Under the pieces are notes generated by a model that was given only the letters and a program-made list of their open reading frames with translations, was not told the origin of the DNA and did no database searches. Both the position numbers and the translations under genes were made by a program. Below, piece by piece: positions 43,210 to 52,281 of a DNA stretch of 64,000 bases (positions within the stretch are counted from its first letter, which is position 1; each line of letters starts with the position of its first letter). The stretch is taken from assembly GCA_963974485.1 (NCBI GenBank), contig CAXBBS010000011.1:8450-72449 (forward strand), written 5' to 3'. Origin of the DNA: JAALKW01 sp963974485. GTDB lineage: Bacteria; Pseudomonadota; Gammaproteobacteria; Legionellales; Legionellaceae.

Positions 43210-44595
43210 TCAATTGAGTTTAATCGAGTTTGATTGCTTTTGGAGATCGGCTTCTACGTCTTTAATAACTGGACGTTCGTTGGCGCGCTCCTTCCAACAT
43301 TTCGCAATTAACTCACCATAGGCCACCGAAGTGGTGTTTTTTATCTCTTGAAGATCGCCAGGTTTTTCTCCCTTTAAAATTTTTGCCTTACCTTGCTCTA
43401 TAGATAATAACGCATAAGGGTGTTTACCTGATGCCATTTCCCATAAAATAACACCTAAAGCATAAATATCAGAGGCTTTGCTTGAACGCGTTTCTCTTAT
43501 CACTTCTGGCGCCATCCAAGGCCAAGTGCCTTCTTGATAGACATAGCCTAATTTTAATGCTTGTTGACTACTCATACTCATACTCATGGTATGCCCAAAG
43601 TCTGTTATTTTCGCACGATACCCGCTTAATAGAATATTATGACTTGTAAGGTCGCAATGAATCATATTCAAACTGCTGAGATAACTCAATCCATGCGCAA
43701 TACCTTGTGCATAATTCAATTGCATACCAGGTGTTAGGGGCATATTATTTTGATGTAGTCGATGATGTAAATCACCCTCAGGCAAATACTCAAGAACCAA
43801 CCCAAACGTACGATCTGATTCAAATGCACCATGCATACTGACGATGTTAGGGTGTCTTAACCCGCCATGAAGCACGGCTTCATCTTTAAATCGTTGAGTA
43901 TATTCTGGGTTTAATCGGTTGCTAAGAAGCAGTTTAACTGCCACAGGTGTATACCCAAGCCAGTGAGCTTGATAAACCACTCCGAAACCACCACTACCTA
44001 TTCGAATATTACTTATCGATAAATCAGTCATGGGAATCATTGGGAGCATTGGGAGCATTGGGAGCATAGGTGATATTGGTGCTTTTGGTGCGTTTAATAC
44101 CGATGGTGTTGTGAGTTGCACCTCTTCTTTTGCAGTATTTTCATGTTGTATATGAGTCGGCGGCTTTTGTGGCAGTGGCTTTTGTAAAAGTGGCTTTTGC
44201 TTTGAATCTGTTACTGGCACTTGCTGGACTGGATAAGCACATCCCATACTGTTAGATAGCGGATAAAATCCTTTGGCGGCGGGATTTAAAGCTACCGGGG
44301 TTTCAATGAGTCGATGCGTGCCTTGACCCTGCGAACGACTTATTGCTAAGTTCTGAAAAGATTCTTGAGTATCTGAGCTTTCACTGGATATATCCACTTC
44401 CGGTTCTGGGCTGTCTGAATCAAACTCACATCCTGCAACCCCAAATAATAATTTTTCACATCGTTCCAACTGCTCTTCGCTGGTATAAAAAAGGTCGATT
44501 ATTCTTGCTGTGCCATCAGGCAATTTTTTACCGGTGTATTTTTCATATTTTGATTTGCTAGATAACGGTTTTTTACCCTGCTTATTCGTATACAT
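43210..44595 (-). CDS. Eukaryotic-like protein kinase (tyrosine-kinase-like type)
   Basis: A 461-residue kinase. The first 190 residues are low-complexity and Pro-rich, with a run of MLP units coded by a 9-bp repeat. The kinase domain has a Gly loop GSGGFGVV at 200-207, VAVK with the ATP-anchoring Lys, catalytic loop HCDLTSHN at 313-320 (Arg of HRD replaced by Cys, as in some TKL kinases), DFG at 332-334, and a WPWMAPEV P+1 loop, then SDIYALGVILWEMASG. All catalytic residues (K, D, N, D) are present, so it should be active. Its closest look is to protist or plant TKL kinases and Legionella effector kinases. No signal peptide. It heads the leftward effector cluster. Confidence 0.9.
   Translation of the reverse strand: MYTNKQGKKPLSSKSKYEKYTGKKLPDGTARIIDLFYTSEEQLERCEKLLFGVAGCEFDSDSPEPEVDISSESSDTQESFQNLAISRSQGQGTHRLIETPVALNPAAKGFYPLSNSMGCAYPVQQVPVTDSKQKPLLQKPLPQKPPTHIQHENTAKEEVQLTTPSVLNAPKAPISPMLPMLPMLPMIPMTDLSISNIRIGSGGFGVVYQAHWLGYTPVAVKLLLSNRLNPEYTQRFKDEAVLHGGLRHPNIVSMHGAFESDRTFGLVLEYLPEGDLHHRLHQNNMPLTPGMQLNYAQGIAHGLSYLSSLNMIHCDLTSHNILLSGYRAKITDFGHTMSMSMSSQQALKLGYVYQEGTWPWMAPEVIRETRSSKASDIYALGVILWEMASGKHPYALLSIEQGKAKILKGEKPGDLQEIKNTTSVAYGELIAKCWKERANERPVIKDVEADLQKQSNSIKLN
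44033..44070 (-). repeat. Four-copy 9-bp microsatellite in the kinase gene
   Basis: TGGGAGCAT repeated, with one variant, coding for Met-Leu-Pro units just before the kinase domain. Copy-number change would keep the frame and alter linker length. Confidence 0.8.
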
Positions 44596-44766
44596 CTATT
44601 ACACCCCACAATCACCACGCCAATATAAGCCCATATTGTACCACATGAGCTCAAAAATAACACCCGTTGTTGATAAATAGGCTCATTAGCGTGCAGTTAT
44701 GCGAAGATAAATAGCATGACATTAAAATAAATTTTCGATTGAAACTTACTCAATGTCATTAGAAAC

Positions 44767-44811
44767 AGCTGAACTCAATGATGCTTCTTGCATGATTTAT
44801 TGAGTTCAGCT
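44767..44811 (-). terminator. Hairpin after the Lcl-domain gene
   Basis: AGCTGAACTCAAT and ATTGAGTTCAGCT are perfect 13-base arms around a 19-base loop, 13 bases past the stop of the leftward gene. The U-run is weak. The rest of the gap to 44,595 holds nothing I recognise. Confidence 0.6.
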
Positions 44812-44823
44812 TTATGCTCCAGT

Positions 44824-46266
44824 TTAGGTCAATTCACGGACACAACGAACACCACTGGTGTTTTCTTTGCCATCATGGGTTTGATAGGAAAAATAACTGC
44901 CAATATTACCAAAATAGTATTGGGCCCATGCATTATTGTACGTACCATCAGCCTTTGAATATTCGGTAGAACTCCACATAATACCTAAAAGATTACCAAC
45001 TTGACGATCAAATAAATTGGATAACATGTTTTGCTGTGTGGGATTTGCTTCCGTACCACAAAAACTGTCAAGACCTGGTGTTCCCGGTGCATCAACATAA
45101 TAACCCATTTCACAAATGGAGGGTAAATACCAATCATTATACCCACCTATATCTACATTTTTACATAGACCGGCAGCATATCTGCTTTGTGAAATTCCGT
45201 TACCTTCAAGATAGTTAAAGATAACATCTGTATTACAAATACCATCAGATTTTCCATTACAAGCATCAGGTGGATTGGTAGACAACTCATCTATACCCGT
45301 TAAAAATGTATAATCGGTGCAAGGCGCAAACGCGTTAATGTTGCCAGGTTCGCGCGTACATGATGTATTAGCATTAGCAGCCCATATAAGACCTAAAGGC
45401 CACGGAGCAGCTTGGTTTTCAAGCGCTGCAACTTTACCCCCAACACTCGCTGTACTAGGTGTCACGGTATCATCAATGGCAAACACATAGCCTGACTGAT
45501 ATTCAGAACCATAACTTAATATATTCAGTGGAATAGATAATTGACTCGCCGTGCGAGATACCGTTGTTAAAGTTGAACTTACTGCGGTCGCGCCAGGTGT
45601 AACGGTTAATGTACACGTACCACCTGCAGCAATCGTGCCACAGGTTGAAGGGCTAATACTTGCGTCGTCTGGGAGTGCGGGTGATAATATATAATTAACA
45701 TTCGTTGCCGTTTCAGGCCCAGAATTAGTAATCTTAATTTCTCTCGGCGTACCGGTTAATGCGGCATTTAAGCTAGGGTTGTTAACAGATAAAGCAAGCC
45801 CTTGACCCGTAAGGGTTGCTCCAGCATCGGCATCGGTTACAGTAACACTAATCGGTTGGCTCGCTTGATAGCTCCAAAAACTATTGACCGAAATTGAAGG
45901 GCCATCATTACTTGAGCTTCCAGATAACTGCTCAGCTGAAACCAACAAGGTTAAGGTACACGAACCGTGTGATTCTAAACTCTCTTGTCTACTACACTTT
46001 CTTAATGATCTAGGTATAACACTAATGCCTGGTACAGGCAGTAATTCAAATAAAAGTGCCACATCATCATTATTTGTAATCGTGTACTGGACGAGTGCCG
46101 AACCATTTCGAGGGAGTATAAGATGGTTCTCATAGCCAGTATCTAAATCAATAGAAATCAACGGCGTCGCAGCTAACACCGTTTGTGCTGACAAAGAAAA
46201 CATGAGAGACAGAGCTAAGCGTTTAGCTCGTATATGATTGCATTTTTTTTTAGGTACGATGAACAT
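44824..46266 (-). CDS. Exported protein with C-terminal Lcl-type (DUF1566) domain
   Basis: A protein of 480 residues with a long signal peptide (basic start, then LALSLMFSLSAQTVLA). The ATG at 46,266 has AGGGA five bases upstream. Residues 30-260 are beta-rich with paired Cys (CGTIAAGGTCTLTVTPGATA), like the first half of the protein at 3,564. The C-terminal DUF1566/Lcl_C part has YNDWYLPSICEMGYY, IMWSSTEYSKADG and GVRCVRELT. It lacks the IPT domain of the other copy. Probably at the cell surface, possibly an adhesin. Single gene, followed by a hairpin. Confidence 0.8.
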   Translation of the reverse strand: MFIVPKKKCNHIRAKRLALSLMFSLSAQTVLAATPLISIDLDTGYENHLILPRNGSALVQYTITNNDDVALLFELLPVPGISVIPRSLRKCSRQESLESHGSCTLTLLVSAEQLSGSSSNDGPSISVNSFWSYQASQPISVTVTDADAGATLTGQGLALSVNNPSLNAALTGTPREIKITNSGPETATNVNYILSPALPDDASISPSTCGTIAAGGTCTLTVTPGATAVSSTLTTVSRTASQLSIPLNILSYGSEYQSGYVFAIDDTVTPSTASVGGKVAALENQAAPWPLGLIWAANANTSCTREPGNINAFAPCTDYTFLTGIDELSTNPPDACNGKSDGICNTDVIFNYLEGNGISQSRYAAGLCKNVDIGGYNDWYLPSICEMGYYVDAPGTPGLDSFCGTEANPTQQNMLSNLFDRQVGNLLGIMWSSTEYSKADGTYNNAWAQYYFGNIGSYFSYQTHDGKENTSGVRCVRELT

Positions 46267-46473
46267 CAAAATCCCTTTGATTAAAAATCATAGAGGATAT
46301 TAAAACAGATCTAATGCTAGGATGAAAGCACGGAAAATAATTAAAAAACAATTTAACGCTCAAAATAAACGCACATAATCCATGGTAAATGCACCACTAT
46401 CGCATGCGTGACATACGTGCTATAAATTAGCTCTAATTCAACCTAACTTATTCTATAATTAAGGCATATATCT

Positions 46474-47223
46474 ATGAAGCAACAACACAATTTAATCGGC
46501 TTACTCATCGCTACTTTTTTTTCTCAAACACTCCATGCGACAAGTGTGGCGCTACCTTATCCAACCGTTGTAACTTTAAACTTGGGCCCAGGATGGCCTA
46601 CGTCGACACAAAGCGAGGTCATTGAGTTATTGCCTAATGTAAACAACCGATATATGAGCACAAGCAATACAGACGCATTTATTGACGGTGAATTGTTTGT
46701 AGGATGGCAAGAAAAAATAAATAGCTGTGCATACTTGGCAGAATCACAGTTAGGCCTGGCTTACATGGTCACCAACAGCGCTAAAATTAACGGTGTTATC
46801 TGGCAAGCCAACAATCCTCTTTTTGATAATGAAACCTATGCGTATCGAATTAAACATAGTCATGTTGCTCTTAGAGGAAAACTCTTAAGCACACCGAAAG
46901 AAACCTATCAAGGTTATGTTACCGGCAGTATCGGTATCGCATTTAATACCTCCTATGCCTTTAATAGCCAGCCTGTCATTAGTACGGTACTCCCCTCACC
47001 TAACTTTCAAACCAACACCGAAACAGATTTTTCCTACACAGTCGCTGCCGGCGTACAAAAAAAACTTAACTCAAACTGGGCCATAGGTATGGGCTATCAA
47101 TTTGCAGACTGGGGGAAAAGTCGCTTAAGTCGCGCTCCAGGACAAACCATGAATACGGGACCCGGATTCCATAATTTTTACACGAGTGAGGCCCAATTTA
47201 ATTTAACGTATAGCGTGGCATAG
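46474..47223 (+). CDS. Outer-membrane beta-barrel protein
   Basis: A 249-residue protein with a signal peptide (LIGLLIATFFSQTLHA) and a mature part of alternating strands: AYRIKHSHVALRGKLL, YQGYVTGSIGIAFNTSYAF, FSYTVAAGVQKKLNSNWAIG, MGYQFADWGKS and a last strand AQFNLTYSV ending near the C-terminus, as in eight-stranded OmpA/OmpW-like barrels. This class is common in Legionella relatives. TAAGG lies about ten bases before the ATG, with a TATAAT box further upstream at 46,454. Ligand unknown. It is followed by the aldolase-like gene after 51 bases in the same direction. Confidence 0.78.
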   Translation: MKQQHNLIGLLIATFFSQTLHATSVALPYPTVVTLNLGPGWPTSTQSEVIELLPNVNNRYMSTSNTDAFIDGELFVGWQEKINSCAYLAESQLGLAYMVTNSAKINGVIWQANNPLFDNETYAYRIKHSHVALRGKLLSTPKETYQGYVTGSIGIAFNTSYAFNSQPVISTVLPSPNFQTNTETDFSYTVAAGVQKKLNSNWAIGMGYQFADWGKSRLSRAPGQTMNTGPGFHNFYTSEAQFNLTYSVA

Positions 47224-47274
47224 TAGCCCGATTCTTATAGAAAAACCGCTTCCAAACAAGGAGAAAAATATAAG

Positions 47275-47811
47275 ATGGCATATTTGAATACCAAACAATC
47301 CCTGATCATCACATTGGATGTTGATGCTTCGTTATTGAGTCAATTACAACAGATTGAAGATGCAGGATTTTCCGTCGTTGAATTAAACAATGCCGAGCCG
47401 GCTATTTTAACCGACGTTATAAAAAAATATCCTGGCCTTAGATTAGGCGTCAGTAATATTCTTAATACCGACCAATTAGAAGCTGTTCAAAAAGCAGGGG
47501 CTCATTTTGGAAGCAGTCCCGGCTTTATGCCTAGCTTGATTCAAACCGCCAATATTTATAACTTTCATTATCTACCTGGTGTTGCAACACCATCTGAAGC
47601 CATGCAAGCTGCGGCGCTTGGCTGCCAACATGTACGACCGTTGCCGGCGACGCTGTCATTTTGTACGTTACTTAACAAATACTTACCCAACTTGCGTTTG
47701 TTTCCTGCTGATGTCACGCAAAAAGAAGCCGAGAAGCTTCTTAAGTTAGATTCTGTCTCGGCTGTAAGTGTTTTAAATCCTGAGCTTCAGCTATGTGAAA
47801 TAGCTATGTAA
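47275..47811 (+). CDS. KDPG/KHG aldolase-like protein lacking the Schiff-base lysine
   Basis: A 178-residue protein with the Eda fold: GFSVVELNN aligns to the strand carrying the catalytic Glu, LRLGVSNILNTDQLEAVQKA to GAGTVLNPQQL, AGAHFGSSPGF to GAQFAISPGL, and HYLPGVATPSEAMQAAALGC to the PGV-TPTE segment. Eda normally ends its active site with KFFPA, whose Lys forms the Schiff base with pyruvate; here the place reads RPLPA, with Arg121. It is also shorter than Eda (about 210). Aldolase activity is therefore doubtful, and it may be a degenerate or re-purposed family member. AAGGAG lies ten bases before the ATG. It meets enhC head on with only three bases between. Confidence 0.78.
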   Translation: MAYLNTKQSLIITLDVDASLLSQLQQIEDAGFSVVELNNAEPAILTDVIKKYPGLRLGVSNILNTDQLEAVQKAGAHFGSSPGFMPSLIQTANIYNFHYLPGVATPSEAMQAAALGCQHVRPLPATLSFCTLLNKYLPNLRLFPADVTQKEAEKLLKLDSVSAVSVLNPELQLCEIAM

Positions 47812-47814
47812 CCA

Positions 47815-50800
47815 CTAGCCCCGACCCTGGGTGAGCGGTTCAATAAAGCTTGTGTTTTCACTGGTTTCAGCATTTAGCTTTTGCAAAGCATGCTGAGCGC
47901 GTACACAACCGTTATTTTCTGCTTTTTTTAGCCATGTTTTAGCTTTACCTTTATTCTCATCACCTAAAGCACCGTTGTAATACAGCATGGCTAATTGATA
48001 CTGCGCATAACCATTGTCTTGCTCTGATAATATCTGATAGAGCTCGGCGGCTTTCTCACTGTTTTGTGCCGTCCCCACGCCCTCTTGATGCATGCGTGCC
48101 AAGGCAAGTATCGCTTGTACATCACCTTGATCAGCCGAAGCTTGATACTGACTGAGCGCAAACACAGGGTCTTGCGATACACCCATCCCTTTTTCTGCTA
48201 AATAACCCAGTTGATACATCGCGTTTCTATCACCTAATTTAGCCGCTTTCCTGTACCATTGAGCACTTTTTCGATAATTACGTAAGTTTTCATCATGCAT
48301 ATAAAGCCCAGCTAATTGAACCATGGCACGTGCATGACCACGCTCTGCGGCTGATTTATAAAGTGTAGCTGCTTTGCTATGATCAACGGGGCGTCCTTTA
48401 CCGTACTCATACACAAGGCCCAAATCAAATTCACCAATCACACTGAATTTGTTTGCCGCGAGCTCATACGCGATGGACGCCTGTTTATAATTATCATCCA
48501 CGGTCTCATGAATAAATCCTAAAGCGACTGCGGCAGGTGCATAGTTACTCATCGCACGACTATACCACTGCTTAGCCAAGGCATAATTAGGTTGTTGCCC
48601 TAAATGACCCAATTGATTCAAACGCCCTAACAAATACTGCGCTGTCGCATGCCCTTGATTCGCTGCAAGCTCATACCAATGAGCCGCTTTTTCCATATTG
48701 ACGGTGCCACCGAGGCCTTGCTCTAGCAAATAGCCAAGTTTAAGTTGCGCCTGTCTGTCACCACGCTCAGCTAAATCTTGATAAATACCACGTGCTTGCT
48801 TCACGTGCTCGGTATCTTCTGTACCCGTTAACGAATAATCAGCCAAGAGCAAACTTGCTGTGGTGTTACCCAAAGCATGCGCTTTTTCTAAGTTAGGTAA
48901 AAAATCTAGGCCCTGATTATGCTCTAAAACAGCCATGTTTAAATCAGCATACGAAAATCCTGCGGCTGATGCCTGCCTTAACAAAACAGCAGCCTCTTCT
49001 TTATCTTGGCTGACCTCATGCCCTTTGGCATAATACGTCCCTAAAATAAACGCACTCACAGGATTAGACTTAGCTTGTTGATACCAATACACAGCGTCAC
49101 GCTCATTTTTACCAACCCCGAGACCGCGATCAAATAACATGCCCAATAAAAGCGCTGCTTCAGGACTGCCTGATTTAGCTTTTTCTTCAGCGACAGCATA
49201 AGCGTGCTCTTGTTTTTCTTTTGAATTACTCATGGCATCAAAAAATGCAAGCGGCAAGACAGCCTCTTCAACACCTTGGTTTGCGGCACCTTCATACAAA
49301 CGCTTCATGAGTTCATGACGTTTTGTTTTTTCTTGAACACTCAAGACCGTAGCTTGATCGCGCACCAGAATCTCAGCAAGACGATATTCGCCTTTTGCAT
49401 GCTGATTAAACGCCGCTAAAGAATACATCGACATCGCACGGTCGCGGTTAGGCTTAACCACCCATTCCCCCTCAGGTGTCTGAAAACCTCGCTCCAATAA
49501 ACGCCCTAGCATATACTGTGATTCAGGATTACCTTTGAATGCCGCGTCGTTTAACCACCCTAGCGCTTGCTGGTAATCATGTTGACCGTCTTCACCATTA
49601 AAATAAAAGAGCCCAAGCGTATATTCTGCTTGTAAATCTTGTTGATCAACGGCCTGCATATAATAATCCACCGCTTTTTTTAAGTCTTTTGTAACGCCAT
49701 GGCCTTGTTGATACAACTGCCCTAAGGCAAACTGTGCTGTGGGATCGCCCAAGCTCGCACGTTCTTCCAATAATTCTGACCATGCTTCTTCAGCTAAAGG
49801 ATACGTTATAAAATCTACATTTTCTTGCATTAATTTTTGTTCTGAATCAGCTGAACTTCGAACCAACATGTCATAATAATCCGTCAATGGAATATGATTG
49901 GGCTCGACTAATTTAAATTCTGGTTGATATAAATGCTCTCGACTGATACCGGCCATTTGGGGCGGTTGGTTATATTGATTCTGACGCAAAGCACGTGGAT
50001 CGTTCCATGCTGTAAAAATACCTTCGAGACCATAACCACTGTCGGTAAGTGTTGATGCTTTACCACCGGTTAACCAACGTGCAGCTAAAACCTCTTCGTT
50101 TTTTGAAATCTCGGCTTCTGCTTTATCCGCTTTTTCTTGCCACGATTTCTGCAACGCTTTATCCCCAGCCTGCTTAGCTAAATCAGCGAGACCTCGCATG
50201 GCTGGCACATACCCCTGAGCAAGCGCTAATTCAAATAATTGCTTGGCTTGCGCAACATCTTGAGACTCTAATTTTCCTTCAGCATAGACCCGCCCTAGTA
50301 AATATTGTGCTGCGGCTTCTTTTTGCTCTGCTGATCGTTTAACCCAAATTAAACCTAAATTATTATTTTTACGATGTCGGCTTTCAAGAAAATGCTCAGC
50401 CAAACTTGCCTGGGCCAAGCTGTTACCTTGTTTAGCGGCGGCAATATCATAACGCCTTGCTTTATCTTCACTTTTTCGCACACCCAAACCGAATCGATAG
50501 GCTGCAGCACAATACATTTGAGCTTGCATATCGCCCTGGTCTGCCGCTTTTTTAAACCATGTAAGCGCATCGGTTAAATTCTTTTCTTCAATCAGCGCAT
50601 AGCGTGCCACAATTTTTTGAGCGGGCAAATAGCCTCGCGCAGCTGATGCTCTCAGGCGATGAAGCGCTCGTTGATTATTTTTAAGCACACCATACCCATA
50701 AAGATACATACGTCCCATATAATCATCGCCAACAGCACCTTGCTTTGAAGCATGCATTAAATCATCAGACGCCTGAATATAATGACCTGAACGATACGCA

Positions 50801-50886
50801 TCGATACCTGTGTTTGCATAGGCCAACGGGGCACTTACAGCGGTGATAAAACAAAACCATGGTGTTATTGGTCTTATAGAACTCAT
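47815..50886 (-). CDS. enhC: Sel1-repeat protein EnhC
   Basis: A 1023-residue periplasmic protein with a signal peptide (ending AYA) and some twenty Sel1 repeats of about 36 residues, for instance AAHWYELAANQGHATAQYLL. In Legionella EnhC binds and restrains the soluble lytic transglycosylase Slt, limiting release of peptidoglycan fragments that host NOD1 senses; that is established for Legionella and inferred here. It is a little shorter than the Legionella protein (about 1200). The order enhA-enhB-enhC on the same strand confirms the assignment. It starts 33 bases after the enhB stop, with AAGGAG before the ATG. Confidence 0.9.
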   Translation of the reverse strand: MSSIRPITPWFCFITAVSAPLAYANTGIDAYRSGHYIQASDDLMHASKQGAVGDDYMGRMYLYGYGVLKNNQRALHRLRASAARGYLPAQKIVARYALIEEKNLTDALTWFKKAADQGDMQAQMYCAAAYRFGLGVRKSEDKARRYDIAAAKQGNSLAQASLAEHFLESRHRKNNNLGLIWVKRSAEQKEAAAQYLLGRVYAEGKLESQDVAQAKQLFELALAQGYVPAMRGLADLAKQAGDKALQKSWQEKADKAEAEISKNEEVLAARWLTGGKASTLTDSGYGLEGIFTAWNDPRALRQNQYNQPPQMAGISREHLYQPEFKLVEPNHIPLTDYYDMLVRSSADSEQKLMQENVDFITYPLAEEAWSELLEERASLGDPTAQFALGQLYQQGHGVTKDLKKAVDYYMQAVDQQDLQAEYTLGLFYFNGEDGQHDYQQALGWLNDAAFKGNPESQYMLGRLLERGFQTPEGEWVVKPNRDRAMSMYSLAAFNQHAKGEYRLAEILVRDQATVLSVQEKTKRHELMKRLYEGAANQGVEEAVLPLAFFDAMSNSKEKQEHAYAVAEEKAKSGSPEAALLLGMLFDRGLGVGKNERDAVYWYQQAKSNPVSAFILGTYYAKGHEVSQDKEEAAVLLRQASAAGFSYADLNMAVLEHNQGLDFLPNLEKAHALGNTTASLLLADYSLTGTEDTEHVKQARGIYQDLAERGDRQAQLKLGYLLEQGLGGTVNMEKAAHWYELAANQGHATAQYLLGRLNQLGHLGQQPNYALAKQWYSRAMSNYAPAAVALGFIHETVDDNYKQASIAYELAANKFSVIGEFDLGLVYEYGKGRPVDHSKAATLYKSAAERGHARAMVQLAGLYMHDENLRNYRKSAQWYRKAAKLGDRNAMYQLGYLAEKGMGVSQDPVFALSQYQASADQGDVQAILALARMHQEGVGTAQNSEKAAELYQILSEQDNGYAQYQLAMLYYNGALGDENKGKAKTWLKKAENNGCVRAQHALQKLNAETSENTSFIEPLTQGRG

Positions 50887-50919
50887 GGATATTCTCCTTA
50901 ATATTTATTATTATGCTTT

Positions 50920-51450
50920 TTAGCGTGGAATAATTCCGTAATACACCACTTCATGTACCGCGCCGTTCCTCGAGTTACCGTCCACCAACCAATAATTTCC
51001 TCGATTATTCATACCGTACTTCACACGCGCATATTCACACACTTTGACACTCTCGGCACAATCCACAATCTTGCCATGGCTCGTTTTTCTATCATCCATC
51101 GTACATATATATTTCATGCGCTCACTGCTGGATAAGACAGCCCAGCGATGCGGGCGAATCACATGATTCAAATACACGCTCTGACTACTTTCTGACTGAC
51201 GCATCTGATATAAATTAATAGCTCTATCCGTTTTGTTATACATAAAGTATAGTGACTGATCGTCACCAACGCTTCGCGGTAAAATTTGAAGTACGTTTAA
51301 ATCAAATTTATACCCCACATCCCGACAACCTAAGGGACTACGGCTCCCATCATCTTTACTTGCTGCAAAACAGCTTGCCTCCATGCCGAGCAGTAAGACC
51401 GAGGCCATAAAACAAGGTAAGATAAAATTTTGATGATTTGTACGCATCAT
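50920..51450 (-). CDS. enhB: Enhanced entry protein EnhB
   Basis: A 176-residue exported protein with a signal peptide (FMASVLLLGMEASCFA). The mature part has four or more Cys and the phrases LYFMYNKTDRAINLYQMR and RPHRWAVLSSSERMKYICT, as in EnhB of Legionella and its Coxiella relatives. Function is unknown, though the gene is linked to host-cell entry together with enhA and enhC. Its ATG overlaps the enhA stop by four bases (ATGA), so the genes are translationally coupled. Assigned mainly from sequence look and operon position. Confidence 0.8.
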   Translation of the reverse strand: MMRTNHQNFILPCFMASVLLLGMEASCFAASKDDGSRSPLGCRDVGYKFDLNVLQILPRSVGDDQSLYFMYNKTDRAINLYQMRQSESSQSVYLNHVIRPHRWAVLSSSERMKYICTMDDRKTSHGKIVDCAESVKVCEYARVKYGMNNRGNYWLVDGNSRNGAVHEVVYYGIIPR

Positions 51451-52178
51451 GTTCTCCCCACAGAATTAACCGTCCGAACAATCACTTTTGTTCCTTTTTG
51501 ATCGTTTTCATCCGTCGATATTTCAACAAATTCTTCGTTTAACCATTTCGCGTCACGCGTGAACATCCTCACGCAACCATGACTAGCGCGATATCCCGGA
51601 ACATCACTCGATCCATGCATGGCAAAACCTTTATGAAAGTACATGCAGTACGGCATCGGTGCGCCCCCACGACCTACCGGGAATACATCCGAACTGCAAT
51701 GTGAATTTTCTTTACTGAACATCCTATAAATGCCCGTCTGTGTACGGCACGATTTATTACTATCAGAGCATTTATCACGACCAGACGACACGGGACCCCA
51801 GTTTAAGAGCTGCCCATGCTCATCATAAGCACCCCAAGCTAATTTATCTTGATCAACAATAATTTGTTTTTCGTTAGAATCAATTTTTTTAGGAAAAGGC
51901 GATATATCAAGTAAGCTGAGTGTTTTTAAGTGCTTAGGTATGACAATCACTTTTCCGGCCCAAAGCGAGTTATAACTTCGGTTAAGGCGTTGCACGAGAT
52001 CGCGCTGTTGTTCATCCGGGAATAAACGCTCCCAAGAATCACCTCGTTGTGTTTTAATGCACTCAAATTGCGGTTGGTTACAAAGACCTTTTCCATAATA
52101 AGGTGAGTCACTTGCCCATACCGTTCCGGTGGAACAGATGGCACTTAATAAAAGCATGGTATGACTAAACTTCTTCAT
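51447..52178 (-). CDS. enhA: L,D-transpeptidase with LysM-like domain (EnhA)
   Basis: A 243-residue exported protein. After the signal peptide (AICSTGTVWA) comes a LysM-like part (RGDSWERLFPDEQQRDLVQR, KVIVIPKH), then a YkuD catalytic domain at about 110-235 with MHGSSDVPGYRASHGCVRM; the catalytic Cys is residue 202 and the His is in SHG. L,D-transpeptidases form 3-3 cross-links in peptidoglycan or attach lipoproteins. It is the first gene of the enhABC operon, consistent with a shared role in cell-wall handling. Family call is firm; the physiological substrate is inferred. Confidence 0.92.
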   Translation of the reverse strand: MKKFSHTMLLLSAICSTGTVWASDSPYYGKGLCNQPQFECIKTQRGDSWERLFPDEQQRDLVQRLNRSYNSLWAGKVIVIPKHLKTLSLLDISPFPKKIDSNEKQIIVDQDKLAWGAYDEHGQLLNWGPVSSGRDKCSDSNKSCRTQTGIYRMFSKENSHCSSDVFPVGRGGAPMPYCMYFHKGFAMHGSSDVPGYRASHGCVRMFTRDAKWLNEEFVEISTDENDQKGTKVIVRTVNSVGRT

Positions 52179-52281
52179 CCGATTCTCCAGCTGTTTGTTT
52201 CATATCGCATGAATATGAATACGTTTACTTACACTATCGGCTGTGAGGTATAAAAGTTTAGAAAGTTTAATTTATGTTTTT

